64,000 nt of DNA from a virus: IMG/VR virus record IMGVR_UViG_3300031141_000005, positions 1-64,000 of that record. One strand, given 5' to 3'. A program made the translations under genes and the position numbers. Positions within the stretch are counted from its first letter, which is position 1. Each line of letters opens with the position of its first letter. Shown one piece after another: positions 9,064-18,182 of this stretch. Under the pieces are notes generated by a model. The model made no database searches. It was not told the DNA's origin and saw only the letters and a list, made by a program, of their open reading frames with translations.

Positions 9064-9087
9064 ATGCGCCCCTTCGGGGGCGTATTT
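9064..9087 (+). terminator. UUCG tetraloop hairpin after the capsid gene
   Basis: A perfect 9-bp stem, ATGCGCCCC / GGGGCGTAT, closes a TTCG tetraloop. It lies six bases after the capsid stop codon. Only a short T stretch follows, so it may be a partial terminator or an mRNA-stabilising 3' hairpin that sets the capsid transcript level apart from the genes behind it. Confidence 0.7.
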
Positions 9088-9107
9088 AACCTTTAAATAA
9101 AAAAGAA

Positions 9108-9560
9108 ATGGCTGACGTAGTAGACGGCAATAGAGAATACTCAATCGGTAGAAGTGGAAACTACTTAACCCGAAGGTGTAAAACATTGCTAAATATAATT
9201 GAACCATCATTAGTTAGTAATGCTATAGTATTAACAGAAGAAATGACGGGTGCTATGGTATTCTTACCAGACTCTTCGGCTGATACTGATGTTATTACTT
9301 TACCTCCAGACTGCTTAAACGGTACGAGTTTTACTTTTATCTTCGCAGCAGATCTAACTAGCACATACGTTATGGCTGGTACATTTGTAGGACAAATCCA
9401 AGATGGGACTGGACTTCAAGACGTAACCGCTGGAGTCTCTGTAAGCTTCTTGAAGACTGCAGTAATGGCAGGGGATAGAATTGAGTGCATCCAACTTAAC
9501 GGTACTTGGTACTTGAATGGACAGTTTATTACAGCGGCAGCAATGTCTGCAGCATCGTAA
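9108..9560 (+). CDS. Capsid decoration or head-fibre candidate (150 aa)
   Basis: A small beta-rich protein directly behind the capsid gene, framed by two UUCG-loop hairpins, so probably made in large amounts. Its body reads as alternating strands (AMVFLP, VITLPPDC, SFTFIFAA) and ends with GDRIECIQLNGTWYLNG, a pattern seen in trimeric head-decoration or head-fibre modules of phages. It lacks a transmembrane segment or signal peptide. The structural role is inferred from position and fold pattern. Confidence 0.65.
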   Translation: MADVVDGNREYSIGRSGNYLTRRCKTLLNIIEPSLVSNAIVLTEEMTGAMVFLPDSSADTDVITLPPDCLNGTSFTFIFAADLTSTYVMAGTFVGQIQDGTGLQDVTAGVSVSFLKTAVMAGDRIECIQLNGTWYLNGQFITAAAMSAAS

Positions 9561-9571
9561 TAAAATTACTT

Positions 9572-9600
9572 AAACACACCTCTTCGGGGGTGTGTTTTTA
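9572..9600 (+). terminator. Rho-independent terminator with UUCG loop
   Basis: An 11-bp stem, AAACACACCTC / GGGGTGTGTTT (one T-G pair), closes a TTCG tetraloop and is followed by TTATT. It separates the capsid/decoration unit from the connector genes. Confidence 0.85.
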
Positions 9601-9629
9601 TTAAAAAGCAAACAATTAAAAGCAAGGAT

Positions 9630-10298
9630 ATGAAAAGTTACAATTTTGTAAAGTACGAGTTTCACGACTCAAAAACATTTGGATTTTACATCTTTTCCAA
9701 TTACAAGAAATCAAACGGAAAGAGAGTTAAATATTTAGATATTAACGGAGAGCCTGGTATTATCAAGTGGATAGACCCTGTTGCTATGTTAGATTTAGAT
9801 AATGAAGGTCATGCCTTAATGGATGAATTCTTAAAAGGTCACCCAGCAGTTAGGTCTAATGAATGGACTCGTGTAGACTTAAAAGCACAAGAGAGAAGAG
9901 AAACAACAGATACTCTAGATTCAGCAAGAGCTGTAATTCAAGCTGCTAAGATGACTGACAAGGAGGTTATTCAATTTGCTACATTAAAGCGAATGAATTT
10001 ACATTCTGACTTAGACGTTTTAAGAGCTAAGATTATAACTATAGCACAGAACGGTCCTGAATCTTTCATGGAGACATTCTTTGATCCAGAGAAAGACTTA
10101 AGAGTGTTTATTGTGGATGCTGTAAGAGAAAAGAAGCTAAATTACAAGAACAGTACTTATTACTACGGTAAAGAGGCTATCGGAACCAACGAGGAACAGG
10201 TACTAGTTTGGTTAAAAGATAACAAAGATATTTTAGCTATCTTGAAGCATGAATTGAGAGGCGATAAAGAGCCTACTAAAAAAACAAGTAAAGCTTAG
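9630..10298 (+). CDS. Hypothetical structural-region protein (222 aa)
   Basis: I do not recognise this protein. It begins with a beta-rich segment (YNFVKYEFHDSKTFGFYIF), then a helical middle, and ends in a Lys-rich tail (TKKTSKA). The AIGTNEEQVLVWLKDN segment near residue 180 looks like a small helical domain. It lies between the decoration candidate and the connector genes, two bases before the next start. A head-completion or chaperone role is possible but unsupported by motifs. Confidence 0.6.
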   Translation: MKSYNFVKYEFHDSKTFGFYIFSNYKKSNGKRVKYLDINGEPGIIKWIDPVAMLDLDNEGHALMDEFLKGHPAVRSNEWTRVDLKAQERRETTDTLDSARAVIQAAKMTDKEVIQFATLKRMNLHSDLDVLRAKIITIAQNGPESFMETFFDPEKDLRVFIVDAVREKKLNYKNSTYYYGKEAIGTNEEQVLVWLKDNKDILAILKHELRGDKEPTKKTSKA

Positions 10299-10300
10299 AA

Positions 10301-10903
10301 ATGACTGAAGGTACAGCAAGAAATAGAGTAAGGTTAATCACCGATAGAGAGGATGTTGCGTACTTTACAGACGCTGAGATGGATGGCTTTTTAGCTATGG
10401 CTGTTGATGAGTTTGTTAGTCAATACTACACTTCATTTGAGGTTGATCAGAATTCTAGAGATAAGTTACAGAAGATTGTATTTTCTCGTACTATTTCTGT
10501 GTCTGATACATCAGCTTATTCTGTTTCTAGTTTAGTAGATGATGCAAGCACTCCAGTAGCAAATTACTCTAAGATGCTTTCTATGGTTATGTCTAATTCT
10601 CCATTTAAAAGAGTTAAGATTGTTCAGTTATCAGACTTGTCTGCATATCTAGATGATCCTTTTAATAAAGCTGACGCAAACAACCCAGTAGCATACTTAT
10701 CAGGAGATAAGATATATACTAAAGGTTTATCAGCTTCAACATCAATAGATGTTAAGTATCTAAGCGATACTACCTTAATAACAGATTTAAGTAACCATAC
10801 ACACGAAGAAGTGTGTCAGGTTGCAGCTCGTAAGATTCTAGCGACTTTGGGAGACGTTAGATACCAGGCAATCCAATCGGAGATTGCTGAAAGACGAGTT
10901 TAA
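10301..10903 (+). CDS. Head-tail connector/ring protein candidate (200 aa)
   Basis: The N-terminus (TARNRVRLITDREDVAYFTDAEMDGFLAMAVDEF) has the helical pattern of head-to-tail adaptors, which start with a short helical DNA-channel domain. The rest is mixed strand and helix. It follows the capsid genes and precedes other ring-type proteins, as in crAss-like phages where several ring proteins stack below the portal. A terminator lies in the 80-base gap that follows. Confidence 0.6.
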   Translation: MTEGTARNRVRLITDREDVAYFTDAEMDGFLAMAVDEFVSQYYTSFEVDQNSRDKLQKIVFSRTISVSDTSAYSVSSLVDDASTPVANYSKMLSMVMSNSPFKRVKIVQLSDLSAYLDDPFNKADANNPVAYLSGDKIYTKGLSASTSIDVKYLSDTTLITDLSNHTHEEVCQVAARKILATLGDVRYQAIQSEIAERRV

Positions 10904-10933
10904 AGATGCTTTTTGCTCCCTGCTTTCTTAACC

Positions 10934-10972
10934 GAGGGGCGATGTAGCTTATGCTTACTTCGTCCCTCTTTT
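10934..10972 (+). terminator. Rho-independent terminator
   Basis: The stem GAGGGGCGA / TTCGTCCCTC (9 bp with one G-U, 17-base loop) is followed by TTTT. It lies in the gap between two ring-protein candidates. Confidence 0.75.
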
Positions 10973-10983
10973 AAATTAACACA

Positions 10984-11625
10984 ATGGCAACATTAAAAGA
11001 AATAGCGTACAACATTAAGAATTTAGTATCTGGAGGGGTTGGATCTGATGATTCGGATATAGACTTACGACAGATAAAGTTTATGATACATTATCATAGA
11101 GCTAATCTATTAATGCAGTATACTGATAACGGAAGGAAGACTTCTGACATCATATACCAAACAGACGTTTTAAGCAACAGTTCTAGTGGAGTTGAACTTA
11201 AGTCTGTTTTAGGATTTAATGAAGACAGAGCTATACGAGAAGTATCCCTAAAGGATAGTACGGCTATTGACTCAGACTACGAGATACTTCAGTTAGTTAA
11301 ACATGCAGATAGGTCGTTTGTAAGTCAAGCTAGGTTTGTTAAAAAGTCTAGTAGAAAGATAGCTACTAGAGAGAATGATAAGATGTATGTTTGGGAGGGA
11401 GATTCTCTAGTTTCAGATGGAATTCTTTCAGTTAAGGCTGCTTACTCAAACCCTACAGAGGTTACTGGATTCAATGAAGAAACTTCTACTTATCCTATTC
11501 CAGAAGAATTGATTAGTGTACTAGTTAAGCAGGTAGCTGAGTTAGAGTTTACTATAATCATAGGATCTCAAGGAGCGAGACCTAACAATCAGACAGATGA
11601 GCAAACTAAATCTAAGGAAATATAA
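10984..11625 (+). CDS. Ring protein candidate (213 aa)
   Basis: The N-terminal pattern (LKEIAYNIKNLVSGG, DDSDIDLRQIKFMI, HRANLLMQY) matches a recurring crAss-like structural protein whose start reads 'IAYNIKNL..GG...DDS.I...QI.F.I...RA'. These belong to the ring proteins between portal and tail. The C-terminal 30 residues are polar (NNQTDEQTKSKEI) and overlap the next gene by 29 bases. Function is inferred from this pattern and from gene order. Confidence 0.65.
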   Translation: MATLKEIAYNIKNLVSGGVGSDDSDIDLRQIKFMIHYHRANLLMQYTDNGRKTSDIIYQTDVLSNSSSGVELKSVLGFNEDRAIREVSLKDSTAIDSDYEILQLVKHADRSFVSQARFVKKSSRKIATRENDKMYVWEGDSLVSDGILSVKAAYSNPTEVTGFNEETSTYPIPEELISVLVKQVAELEFTIIIGSQGARPNNQTDEQTKSKEI

Positions 11626-12031
11626 ACACAAGTACACAAGTATAAAGGATATATTTCAATCTATAAAGAGGTCAGTAAGAGTTAAAAGCGAAAGAGGTAG
11701 TAGGATGTTGGAATACACAGAGTACTACTCCATCATTGAGGCGTACCTAATAGAGGTGTCTAAGGTTGTTGCTGAAGAAAGAGAGGTATATAAGCTTCCT
11801 AGGAAAATGGGAAAGCTATACGTCAAAAAAGAAAAGCACATAAGACCATTTCACGTTAGGTTAGATATGATAGAATCAGAAAGGACGGGTGTTAGAGTTT
11901 ACTATAAAGTCCCCATACTAGATGACTTCTACAATAAGCTTCTTTGGGAGAGGCCTAAGAAATACAAAAAGTATAAAGCCTTACCTTTGAGTAGGCTTAA
12001 AGAGCTTATAAACGAAACTAAAGAGTACTAG
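11597..12031 (+). CDS. Small basic structural-region protein (144 aa)
   Basis: It is strongly basic, with a KHKYTSIKDIF start and a central YKLPRKMGKLYVKK segment. Short proteins with a 'G...LP..LG...I.K' core occur among the ring genes of crAss-like and other Bacteroidota phages; their function is not established to my knowledge. It sits between two ring-protein candidates, overlapping the first by 29 bases and ending one base before the second. It may be a ring or internal accessory protein. Confidence 0.6.
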   Translation: MSKLNLRKYKHKYTSIKDIFQSIKRSVRVKSERGSRMLEYTEYYSIIEAYLIEVSKVVAEEREVYKLPRKMGKLYVKKEKHIRPFHVRLDMIESERTGVRVYYKVPILDDFYNKLLWERPKKYKKYKALPLSRLKELINETKEY

Positions 12032-12032
12032 A

Positions 12033-12614
12033 ATGAAAGGTCAATTAAGGATAAGTGTAAAACAAGTCGTGTCTTCTGTTATACGTAATTTAGGTATACA
12101 GGATGCAGCAATGAGGTTTCACGACTTCGTTGAATGGGCTTTTGAAGCAGAGAGAAAGATAGGTTCATACGTAACCTTCGATAAGAAGATTGCTAAACTA
12201 GCATTCAAAGATAAGAGAGCTTTACTGCCAGATGACTTTATTAACATGATACAAGTCAAAGGCTTGGACGGTGTAAACACCTATTCTTCAGGTGGTTATA
12301 TTAATGCTGACATATCAGACAAGGAATTAGATTTAGAGTACGAGGCTATATCAGTGGATGACGAAGGTTATCCTACTATAGCTTCTAGCCATGAAGACGC
12401 TGTATCTCATTATCTTATGTATAAGTATAAAGCTAAGGATTATTACAATGGTAAAATCCCTAGATATATATACAAAGACATGAAGAATGAATGGGGTAGG
12501 TTATGCGGGCAAGCTAGAGGTAATGACAATATGCCTACAAAGCAACAGTGGAATAGTATTTCTAAATACTGGAACACTCTTACTCCGACTAAGAACCAAC
12601 GTAACTTATTTTAA
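12033..12614 (+). CDS. Tail adaptor/ring protein candidate (193 aa)
   Basis: The first 60 residues are helical (VKQVVSSVIRNLGI, FHDFVEWAFEAERKIGS). They are followed by RALLPDDFINMIQVKGLDG and an EAISVDDEGYPTIASSHEDAVSHYLMYK segment. This 'LP.DF..i..v......DEEG.P.I...H..A...Y' pattern is shared by gp4/ring-type adaptor proteins of podoviruses. Three bases separate it from the muzzle gene. The call is by pattern and order. Confidence 0.68.
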   Translation: MKGQLRISVKQVVSSVIRNLGIQDAAMRFHDFVEWAFEAERKIGSYVTFDKKIAKLAFKDKRALLPDDFINMIQVKGLDGVNTYSSGGYINADISDKELDLEYEAISVDDEGYPTIASSHEDAVSHYLMYKYKAKDYYNGKIPRYIYKDMKNEWGRLCGQARGNDNMPTKQQWNSISKYWNTLTPTKNQRNLF

Positions 12615-12617
12615 AAG

Positions 12618-15600
12618 ATGGCTGAGCAAAAGAAACCAAATACCTTTACTAAAGGTATGCAGGCTGATGTAGACGCAAACCTACTACTTAGCGACTCGTA
12701 TAGAAAAGGCCATAACGTTAGGAATATATCTAAATCTGATAACGCTTTTACATTAAAGAATGTTGCAGGCCATCAGGTTGCTTCATCTATGTCTGTAAAT
12801 ACTAAGACTTACACGGTAACTCAAGCTAATTTAGACAATACTTTAATTGCAGCATCTGTAGCTGATACTTACCCTGGTTCTCTTAGGTATAGAGTGACTA
12901 TAAAGGATGATAATGTGGTTCTTTATGATTACACTGATACAACTTCAGGTACTAATACACCCGCAAGACTTAAGGCTGTTGTAGATGGGGCTTCTGCTTT
13001 ATTAACGGAAGCTGATGGCTTATTTATTACAGCAATAGCATCCGCTAGTAGTCTTATTATTTTAGTGACTTCTACGGACATTCTTACATTAAAGAAAATA
13101 GAAATTAGAGCTTTAACTGAAGGAGCTAGTAGTGATGATTATTACGACATGGTTATTGCTCCTGTCGATACTGCAGACTCTCACTCTATAGTGGGGATGA
13201 CTTCATTCAGTAATTACATATGCTTGCTAACTATTAGTGGTTCCACTAATTACGTATGGAAAGCTGTGGTTGGTGCTGATGGATCATTTACTGGGGCTAA
13301 GCTCATACTTATTGGTAATTTCGGGTTTTTAGCTGGAAGAATTATTAAGATAGAATCTTCTGAGGAGAACGAACACTACCATAGAATATACTGGATAGAT
13401 GGAAACGAACCTTTAAGGTCTGTTAACTTAAAAGAATCTATGACTTACTACTTAAGTCTTTCTGCTGGGGATTTAGATGTCTTTAAAGCCTCTCCATTAT
13501 CTCCAGCTGAAATTACTTCCGTTAGTGATGGAGGAGCTTTAGCCTGTGGGTCATATAGATATTGTTATAGATTAACAACTAAAGGAGGTAATAGTTCTTT
13601 AATTTCCCCTATAACTAATCCAGTATCTGTATATAAAACAGCAAAGTCATCTCAATACCACGATATAGAAGGTGGTGGCGAATCAGAGAGTTCTGGTAAG
13701 TATATTTCTTTTAGTGTTTCAATACCAGACGAAACTTATGAGAATATACAAGTAATAGCATTAAGAACTATTTCTACAGAAGGAGCTATTGATGCTAATA
13801 TAATAATCGACTCTAAGTTATATGGATCTGTTTTTAATGGCCAACATACTGGAGCTGAAACTAAAATAGCAATACCACTTAGTCAGATTTTATCAAGCTC
13901 AATATCTTGGACTACAGGTAAGGATTTAAAAACGAAAGACAATAGGTTGTTTGTGTCTAACTTATCCAACACATCTAATTCTATAGACGCAGACTTCAGG
14001 GCTGTTTCTTATAATTCTGGTGGGGTTGCTTTTAGTACAGCTACAGATTATAATAACCCAGATTTAAGAGATCCTAATTTATACTTCTCAGGATCCGAGG
14101 GTAATAATAAATATAAGTTTTCTGACTCTAATGCTACTCATTTCGGGGCATCTTCTGTAGACTTTGCAGACCCCACTAAGAATGGTGTTAGGGTTTCATT
14201 TAGATTGAAGTCGTTTACATTAGATTCTAAAGGTATAGACGATCAAGCTGGATCAGAGAAAGAAAATAGTGGTAACGATTATTTAGCTGCTCAGTCTCCT
14301 TTTTACGGATTGGATTCTAAGACTGGAGATGATGGATTTTATGATAACTATAAGAATCCTGTATTCGCTAATAAGTACACAGGATACCAAAGGAATGAAG
14401 TTTATAGATTTGCTATATTGTTTTACGACTTATCGGGTCAAGCTACATTTTCCTATCCTATAGGTGATATTAGATTCCCTAAAGCAACTGACGCTTATAG
14501 CTCTATAGATGCGCACGGATTAGTTAACTACATACCTCTTCAATGCGTAACATCTTCACATGACCAGGTTCTTGGTCATTATAGGGGTTATATTATGCAT
14601 CCTCGCTTTGAGGTTAACCTTTCAGCTGATTTAAGGTCTAAGATTTCTGGGTACTCTATAGTTAGGGCTGAGAGAGAAGATAAAGATAAAATGGTTTTAT
14701 TTAATGGCTTATTAAGTAGCGTTATTAGGTACACTAATGACACTGAGAATAGGAGTATGAGAAATAAGCTTGGAGCTCACCCTGTATCTATATTTCATTC
14801 TAACACTAGTCCAGACCCTATTTATAATGACATGTTTACAATAGACTCTCCAGAATCTATAATTGGTGGTGTTGAGTATAATAATCTTAGTGGTGATAAG
14901 TTGGCTAGGTCTTATATCGCAGCAGCTTGGGAGAATGACTCTACAAGCTTTGGTGCTGGCGCTGGCTACTTTTGCCCTAAAACTTTCAGACAGAATGCTG
15001 ATACCAATAAAGGTCATGCAATAAGATTCGATCCTAAAACTAATAGTCAGTATGATTCATGGTATCCTACTGCGTTTACTAAATTATTTCAAGTTCTTGA
15101 CCACGAAGGTTTCGCTGCTGAAGAGAAATCAATCCATTTCGGTACAAATGTAAAGTCTTGGGGGACTATAGGACCCAACAACACAACCTCTGGTCTTACA
15201 TTTAAAAACGGAGGAAGAACTAGGATAGACGATAATTCATACATAAAGCCTGTTGGGGCTGGTGGGTGGCAATCAGAAACTGGATCTACTAATGCAGCTT
15301 TTTCTTTTGCTGCTAACGATACTACATTTATAAATCTTGCAGCTGGTAATGACTTATTATTCACTGCACCAATGACTGATAATCAAGGAGCGAAACTTCT
15401 TAGTAATTCATACATATCGATAAAGCATATGGCTCAGGTATTGAGAGATGTGACGGAATCGGCATATGGAGGTGACAGCGTATCAGCATTCAAATTTACT
15501 AGATATATATCTACAGGTTCTTACGTGGGTGATGTAAGTCAAGCAACTACATCAGTAGATGTTTTTGGTGGAGATACTTATATAAATATGTTTGGTTTAA

Positions 15601-16919
15601 AAAAGATGCACACACCTTGGTCTGGGTATCTATCTTCTGATTCTTATATAATGCCTCACCAAGCTCTTGCAGTCCCTATAGAGTCCTCAATAAATCTAGA
15701 CTTAAGGTCTGGAGTTTATTTTGGTAAGGGGGATATTCAAGCAGGATTTCAAGACGACTACTTGTATAATGATTCTTACTCTGCTACGAACAATTCTAAG
15801 CTGTTTCTAGAGAAGCCTGAAAATTTCTTAGAAATATCTAATTATGAAAACATGGTGGCGGCATCAAACTTAAAGTTAAACGGCTCTAAGTTAGACGCTT
15901 ATACTAATTTTGACGCTAATGAGTTTTATGAGTTAGATAATGCATACGGCCCTATATATAATTTAATAAAGCTGAGAAATGAATTGTTTACAGTTCAATC
16001 TACTGGTGTTGCTAAATTATCTATAAACCCTAGAGTTGTTGTTTCTAATGACGATGTTGCTGCAATAACTATAGCAACAGGTACTGGTAGCGTAATAGAG
16101 AGGGCTGATTATGTCGACACTAGATATGGTAGTCAGCATTTCAATAACACTATAGCTACAAACACTTCAGCCTATTGGTATGACGACGCTAACTCGTCTT
16201 TATGTAAGCTTGTTTTCGGTCAGGGTGTTGCTGTTCAAGACTTAGGCTTGACTACGCAAAACTCTAGCCTTTTAGATGCATATAAAGATACAGTAATAGG
16301 TGATAATCCTTTATCTGGTGATGGAGTTTCTTTCCATTGGAATCAGAGACACGACGAAGTTGTTTGCTGTATACATAGCTCAACTAAGACTAGCATAGTT
16401 TACAGTGAACTTATGGATATTATAGTAGGGACTAGAGATGAATCTTCTTGCATGTCTGTGAACTTGTCAGGGGAAACTTACTCAGTTGGTTATAAGGTTT
16501 TTAACGGTTTAGATGACTCTAAAGTATATAAACATGATGGTGAGTCTGTGAATCAAAACGCCTTCTATGAGGTTGCTGGTTCTGCAGATATGGAGGTTAC
16601 TTTTGTAGTAAACGAAAACGTTTATACATCTAAGGTGTTTGATAAATTGGTTCTATATTTATCTGGCAATGCTAACGCAGAGAAATTCACTACCTTTGAA
16701 TTTGTAGATTCGTTAGGTAATACAATATCAAATACTGGATCTAACTTAGGTAAGATGAGAGCTGGAAAGCACATACTACCAATAAGGGACTTGACTGGAG
16801 ATCCAGCAGCTACTACGAAAATGAAAGGTAACTACTTGATAGTTACAATTAAATCTAGTGCCACTGAAGAGGTTGAACTTTTCTCAGCATTAGTTCACCA
16901 TAGAACTACAAATATATAG
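12618..16919 (+). CDS. Tail muzzle/nozzle protein candidate (1433 aa)
   Basis: This very large beta-rich protein starts with NTFTKGMQADVDANLLL and SYRKGHNVRN, the opening seen in podovirus tail-nozzle (T7 gp12-like) proteins and the crAss-like muzzle. Repeated strand-turn units such as HYHRIYWIDGNEPLRSVN and SYRYCYRLTTKGGNSSLISP suggest a beta-propeller followed by Ig-like domains. It follows the ring proteins and precedes the cargo genes, the same place as in crAss-like genomes. It would form the distal tube through which cargo and DNA leave. Confidence 0.72.
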   Translation: MAEQKKPNTFTKGMQADVDANLLLSDSYRKGHNVRNISKSDNAFTLKNVAGHQVASSMSVNTKTYTVTQANLDNTLIAASVADTYPGSLRYRVTIKDDNVVLYDYTDTTSGTNTPARLKAVVDGASALLTEADGLFITAIASASSLIILVTSTDILTLKKIEIRALTEGASSDDYYDMVIAPVDTADSHSIVGMTSFSNYICLLTISGSTNYVWKAVVGADGSFTGAKLILIGNFGFLAGRIIKIESSEENEHYHRIYWIDGNEPLRSVNLKESMTYYLSLSAGDLDVFKASPLSPAEITSVSDGGALACGSYRYCYRLTTKGGNSSLISPITNPVSVYKTAKSSQYHDIEGGGESESSGKYISFSVSIPDETYENIQVIALRTISTEGAIDANIIIDSKLYGSVFNGQHTGAETKIAIPLSQILSSSISWTTGKDLKTKDNRLFVSNLSNTSNSIDADFRAVSYNSGGVAFSTATDYNNPDLRDPNLYFSGSEGNNKYKFSDSNATHFGASSVDFADPTKNGVRVSFRLKSFTLDSKGIDDQAGSEKENSGNDYLAAQSPFYGLDSKTGDDGFYDNYKNPVFANKYTGYQRNEVYRFAILFYDLSGQATFSYPIGDIRFPKATDAYSSIDAHGLVNYIPLQCVTSSHDQVLGHYRGYIMHPRFEVNLSADLRSKISGYSIVRAEREDKDKMVLFNGLLSSVIRYTNDTENRSMRNKLGAHPVSIFHSNTSPDPIYNDMFTIDSPESIIGGVEYNNLSGDKLARSYIAAAWENDSTSFGAGAGYFCPKTFRQNADTNKGHAIRFDPKTNSQYDSWYPTAFTKLFQVLDHEGFAAEEKSIHFGTNVKSWGTIGPNNTTSGLTFKNGGRTRIDDNSYIKPVGAGGWQSETGSTNAAFSFAANDTTFINLAAGNDLLFTAPMTDNQGAKLLSNSYISIKHMAQVLRDVTESAYGGDSVSAFKFTRYISTGSYVGDVSQATTSVDVFGGDTYINMFGLKKMHTPWSGYLSSDSYIMPHQALAVPIESSINLDLRSGVYFGKGDIQAGFQDDYLYNDSYSATNNSKLFLEKPENFLEISNYENMVAASNLKLNGSKLDAYTNFDANEFYELDNAYGPIYNLIKLRNELFTVQSTGVAKLSINPRVVVSNDDVAAITIATGTGSVIERADYVDTRYGSQHFNNTIATNTSAYWYDDANSSLCKLVFGQGVAVQDLGLTTQNSSLLDAYKDTVIGDNPLSGDGVSFHWNQRHDEVVCCIHSSTKTSIVYSELMDIIVGTRDESSCMSVNLSGETYSVGYKVFNGLDDSKVYKHDGESVNQNAFYEVAGSADMEVTFVVNENVYTSKVFDKLVLYLSGNANAEKFTTFEFVDSLGNTISNTGSNLGKMRAGKHILPIRDLTGDPAATTKMKGNYLIVTIKSSATEEVELFSALVHHRTTNI

Positions 16920-16920
16920 T

Positions 16921-18180
16921 ATGTTAAACTTTGAACAAGAAAAGAGGTCTGAGCTGCAGAAGTTCTATGGCAACAGACAGATGGCTAAGTATGCTGGAGG
17001 TGGAGTCACTGACGCTATAGCTGGAAGTTCTGCTAGGCAAGATAGAAGAGCTGCAAGGCAAGACATGAGGGCTAACGAAACTTCTGGAGAGAAAGCAACT
17101 AGAAAGGGTAATCAAAACGCCATCATGGGTGCTGGATTAGGTATAGCATCTACAGCCGTAACTGAATTAGATAAGACTCCTGACAAATATGACGGAGCTG
17201 ATGTTGCTGGTTCTGCTTTAAAATACGCATCTATGGGCGCTGCTCTAGGTCCTTGGGGAGCTTTAGCAGGTGCGGCAGTTGGTGCTGGAGTTGGTTTAGT
17301 AAAGAAGGGTCAAGCTGAAAAGGCAGCAGAACAAGCTGATAGACTTGAATCTACAGAGGAAGAATTAGAATCTACATCTATAGCTAAAGGAGAACGTTCT
17401 GCTATGTTTGCAGAAGGTGGTGTGGTAGATCCATACAAACCTAACAGCACAATATCTCAAGCAAAAGAACCTTGGTATGGCGATAACGATTTTCTTGATG
17501 GAGTTTCCAATAAAATGAATAGTTATATAGCTAATGGCGAAAGGACTTTAGATAACACTCAAGTAGGGTTAACTGCTTTAGGCATGGCTCCTGTTTATGG
17601 AGCTGTAGCTGATGGGGTTAATACTGCAATATCTGCAGGTAGAGCAGGATATGCTTATGCTACTGGAGATACTGAAGGAGTTAAAGAGCATTCAACTAAT
17701 GCAGTCGCTAATGCTGCAATGATGATTCCTGTTGAAGGTCAAGGGTTGGCGTTAGCCAAGTTAGGACTTTCTGGTGCTAAATATGCTAAACATGTTAAAG
17801 GAGCAACTAAAATACTCCAAGCTGTTGATACCGTGAAGGACGGTGTGAATGTGGCTATGGCTACAGATACTGTTGTAAGTGGTGCTGGCGTAGCTAGTCA
17901 ATTAGCAGCCAATACATCATCTACTAAAAACCCTTATAGCTTTGTATCTGGAAATAAGTTTAAGAATGGTGGCGAAACTAAAGGTAGTTATAGTCACTCT
18001 AAAAATCCTTTGACCGTTGTGGATAAGCAAGGTAAGCCTGTAGGTATGGAACTTACAGGAGGTGAAGGAGTGTTTGACAAACCTGCAATGAATCGCATAA
18101 AGAAAATGGCTATGACTGGTGATTACGCTAAGTTAGGTCAGTACGTTGAAAAAGAAATGAATACTTGGAAACATAAATAG
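16921..18180 (+). CDS. Ejected cargo protein with glycine zippers (419 aa)
   Basis: Two Gly/Ala-zipper segments (about residues 68-80 and 101-127) and a third hydrophobic stretch near 260-285 could insert into host membranes. Short GG-containing loops (YAGGGV, FAEGGVV, FKNGGE) recur. The C-terminal 60 residues hold VGMELTGGEGVFDKPAMNRI and LGQYVEKEM, a tail found on many internal or ejection proteins of phages. It begins one base after the muzzle gene. I infer a cargo protein that helps genome or polymerase passage across the envelope. Confidence 0.6.
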   Translation: MLNFEQEKRSELQKFYGNRQMAKYAGGGVTDAIAGSSARQDRRAARQDMRANETSGEKATRKGNQNAIMGAGLGIASTAVTELDKTPDKYDGADVAGSALKYASMGAALGPWGALAGAAVGAGVGLVKKGQAEKAAEQADRLESTEEELESTSIAKGERSAMFAEGGVVDPYKPNSTISQAKEPWYGDNDFLDGVSNKMNSYIANGERTLDNTQVGLTALGMAPVYGAVADGVNTAISAGRAGYAYATGDTEGVKEHSTNAVANAAMMIPVEGQGLALAKLGLSGAKYAKHVKGATKILQAVDTVKDGVNVAMATDTVVSGAGVASQLAANTSSTKNPYSFVSGNKFKNGGETKGSYSHSKNPLTVVDKQGKPVGMELTGGEGVFDKPAMNRIKKMAMTGDYAKLGQYVEKEMNTWKHK

Positions 18181-18182
18181 AC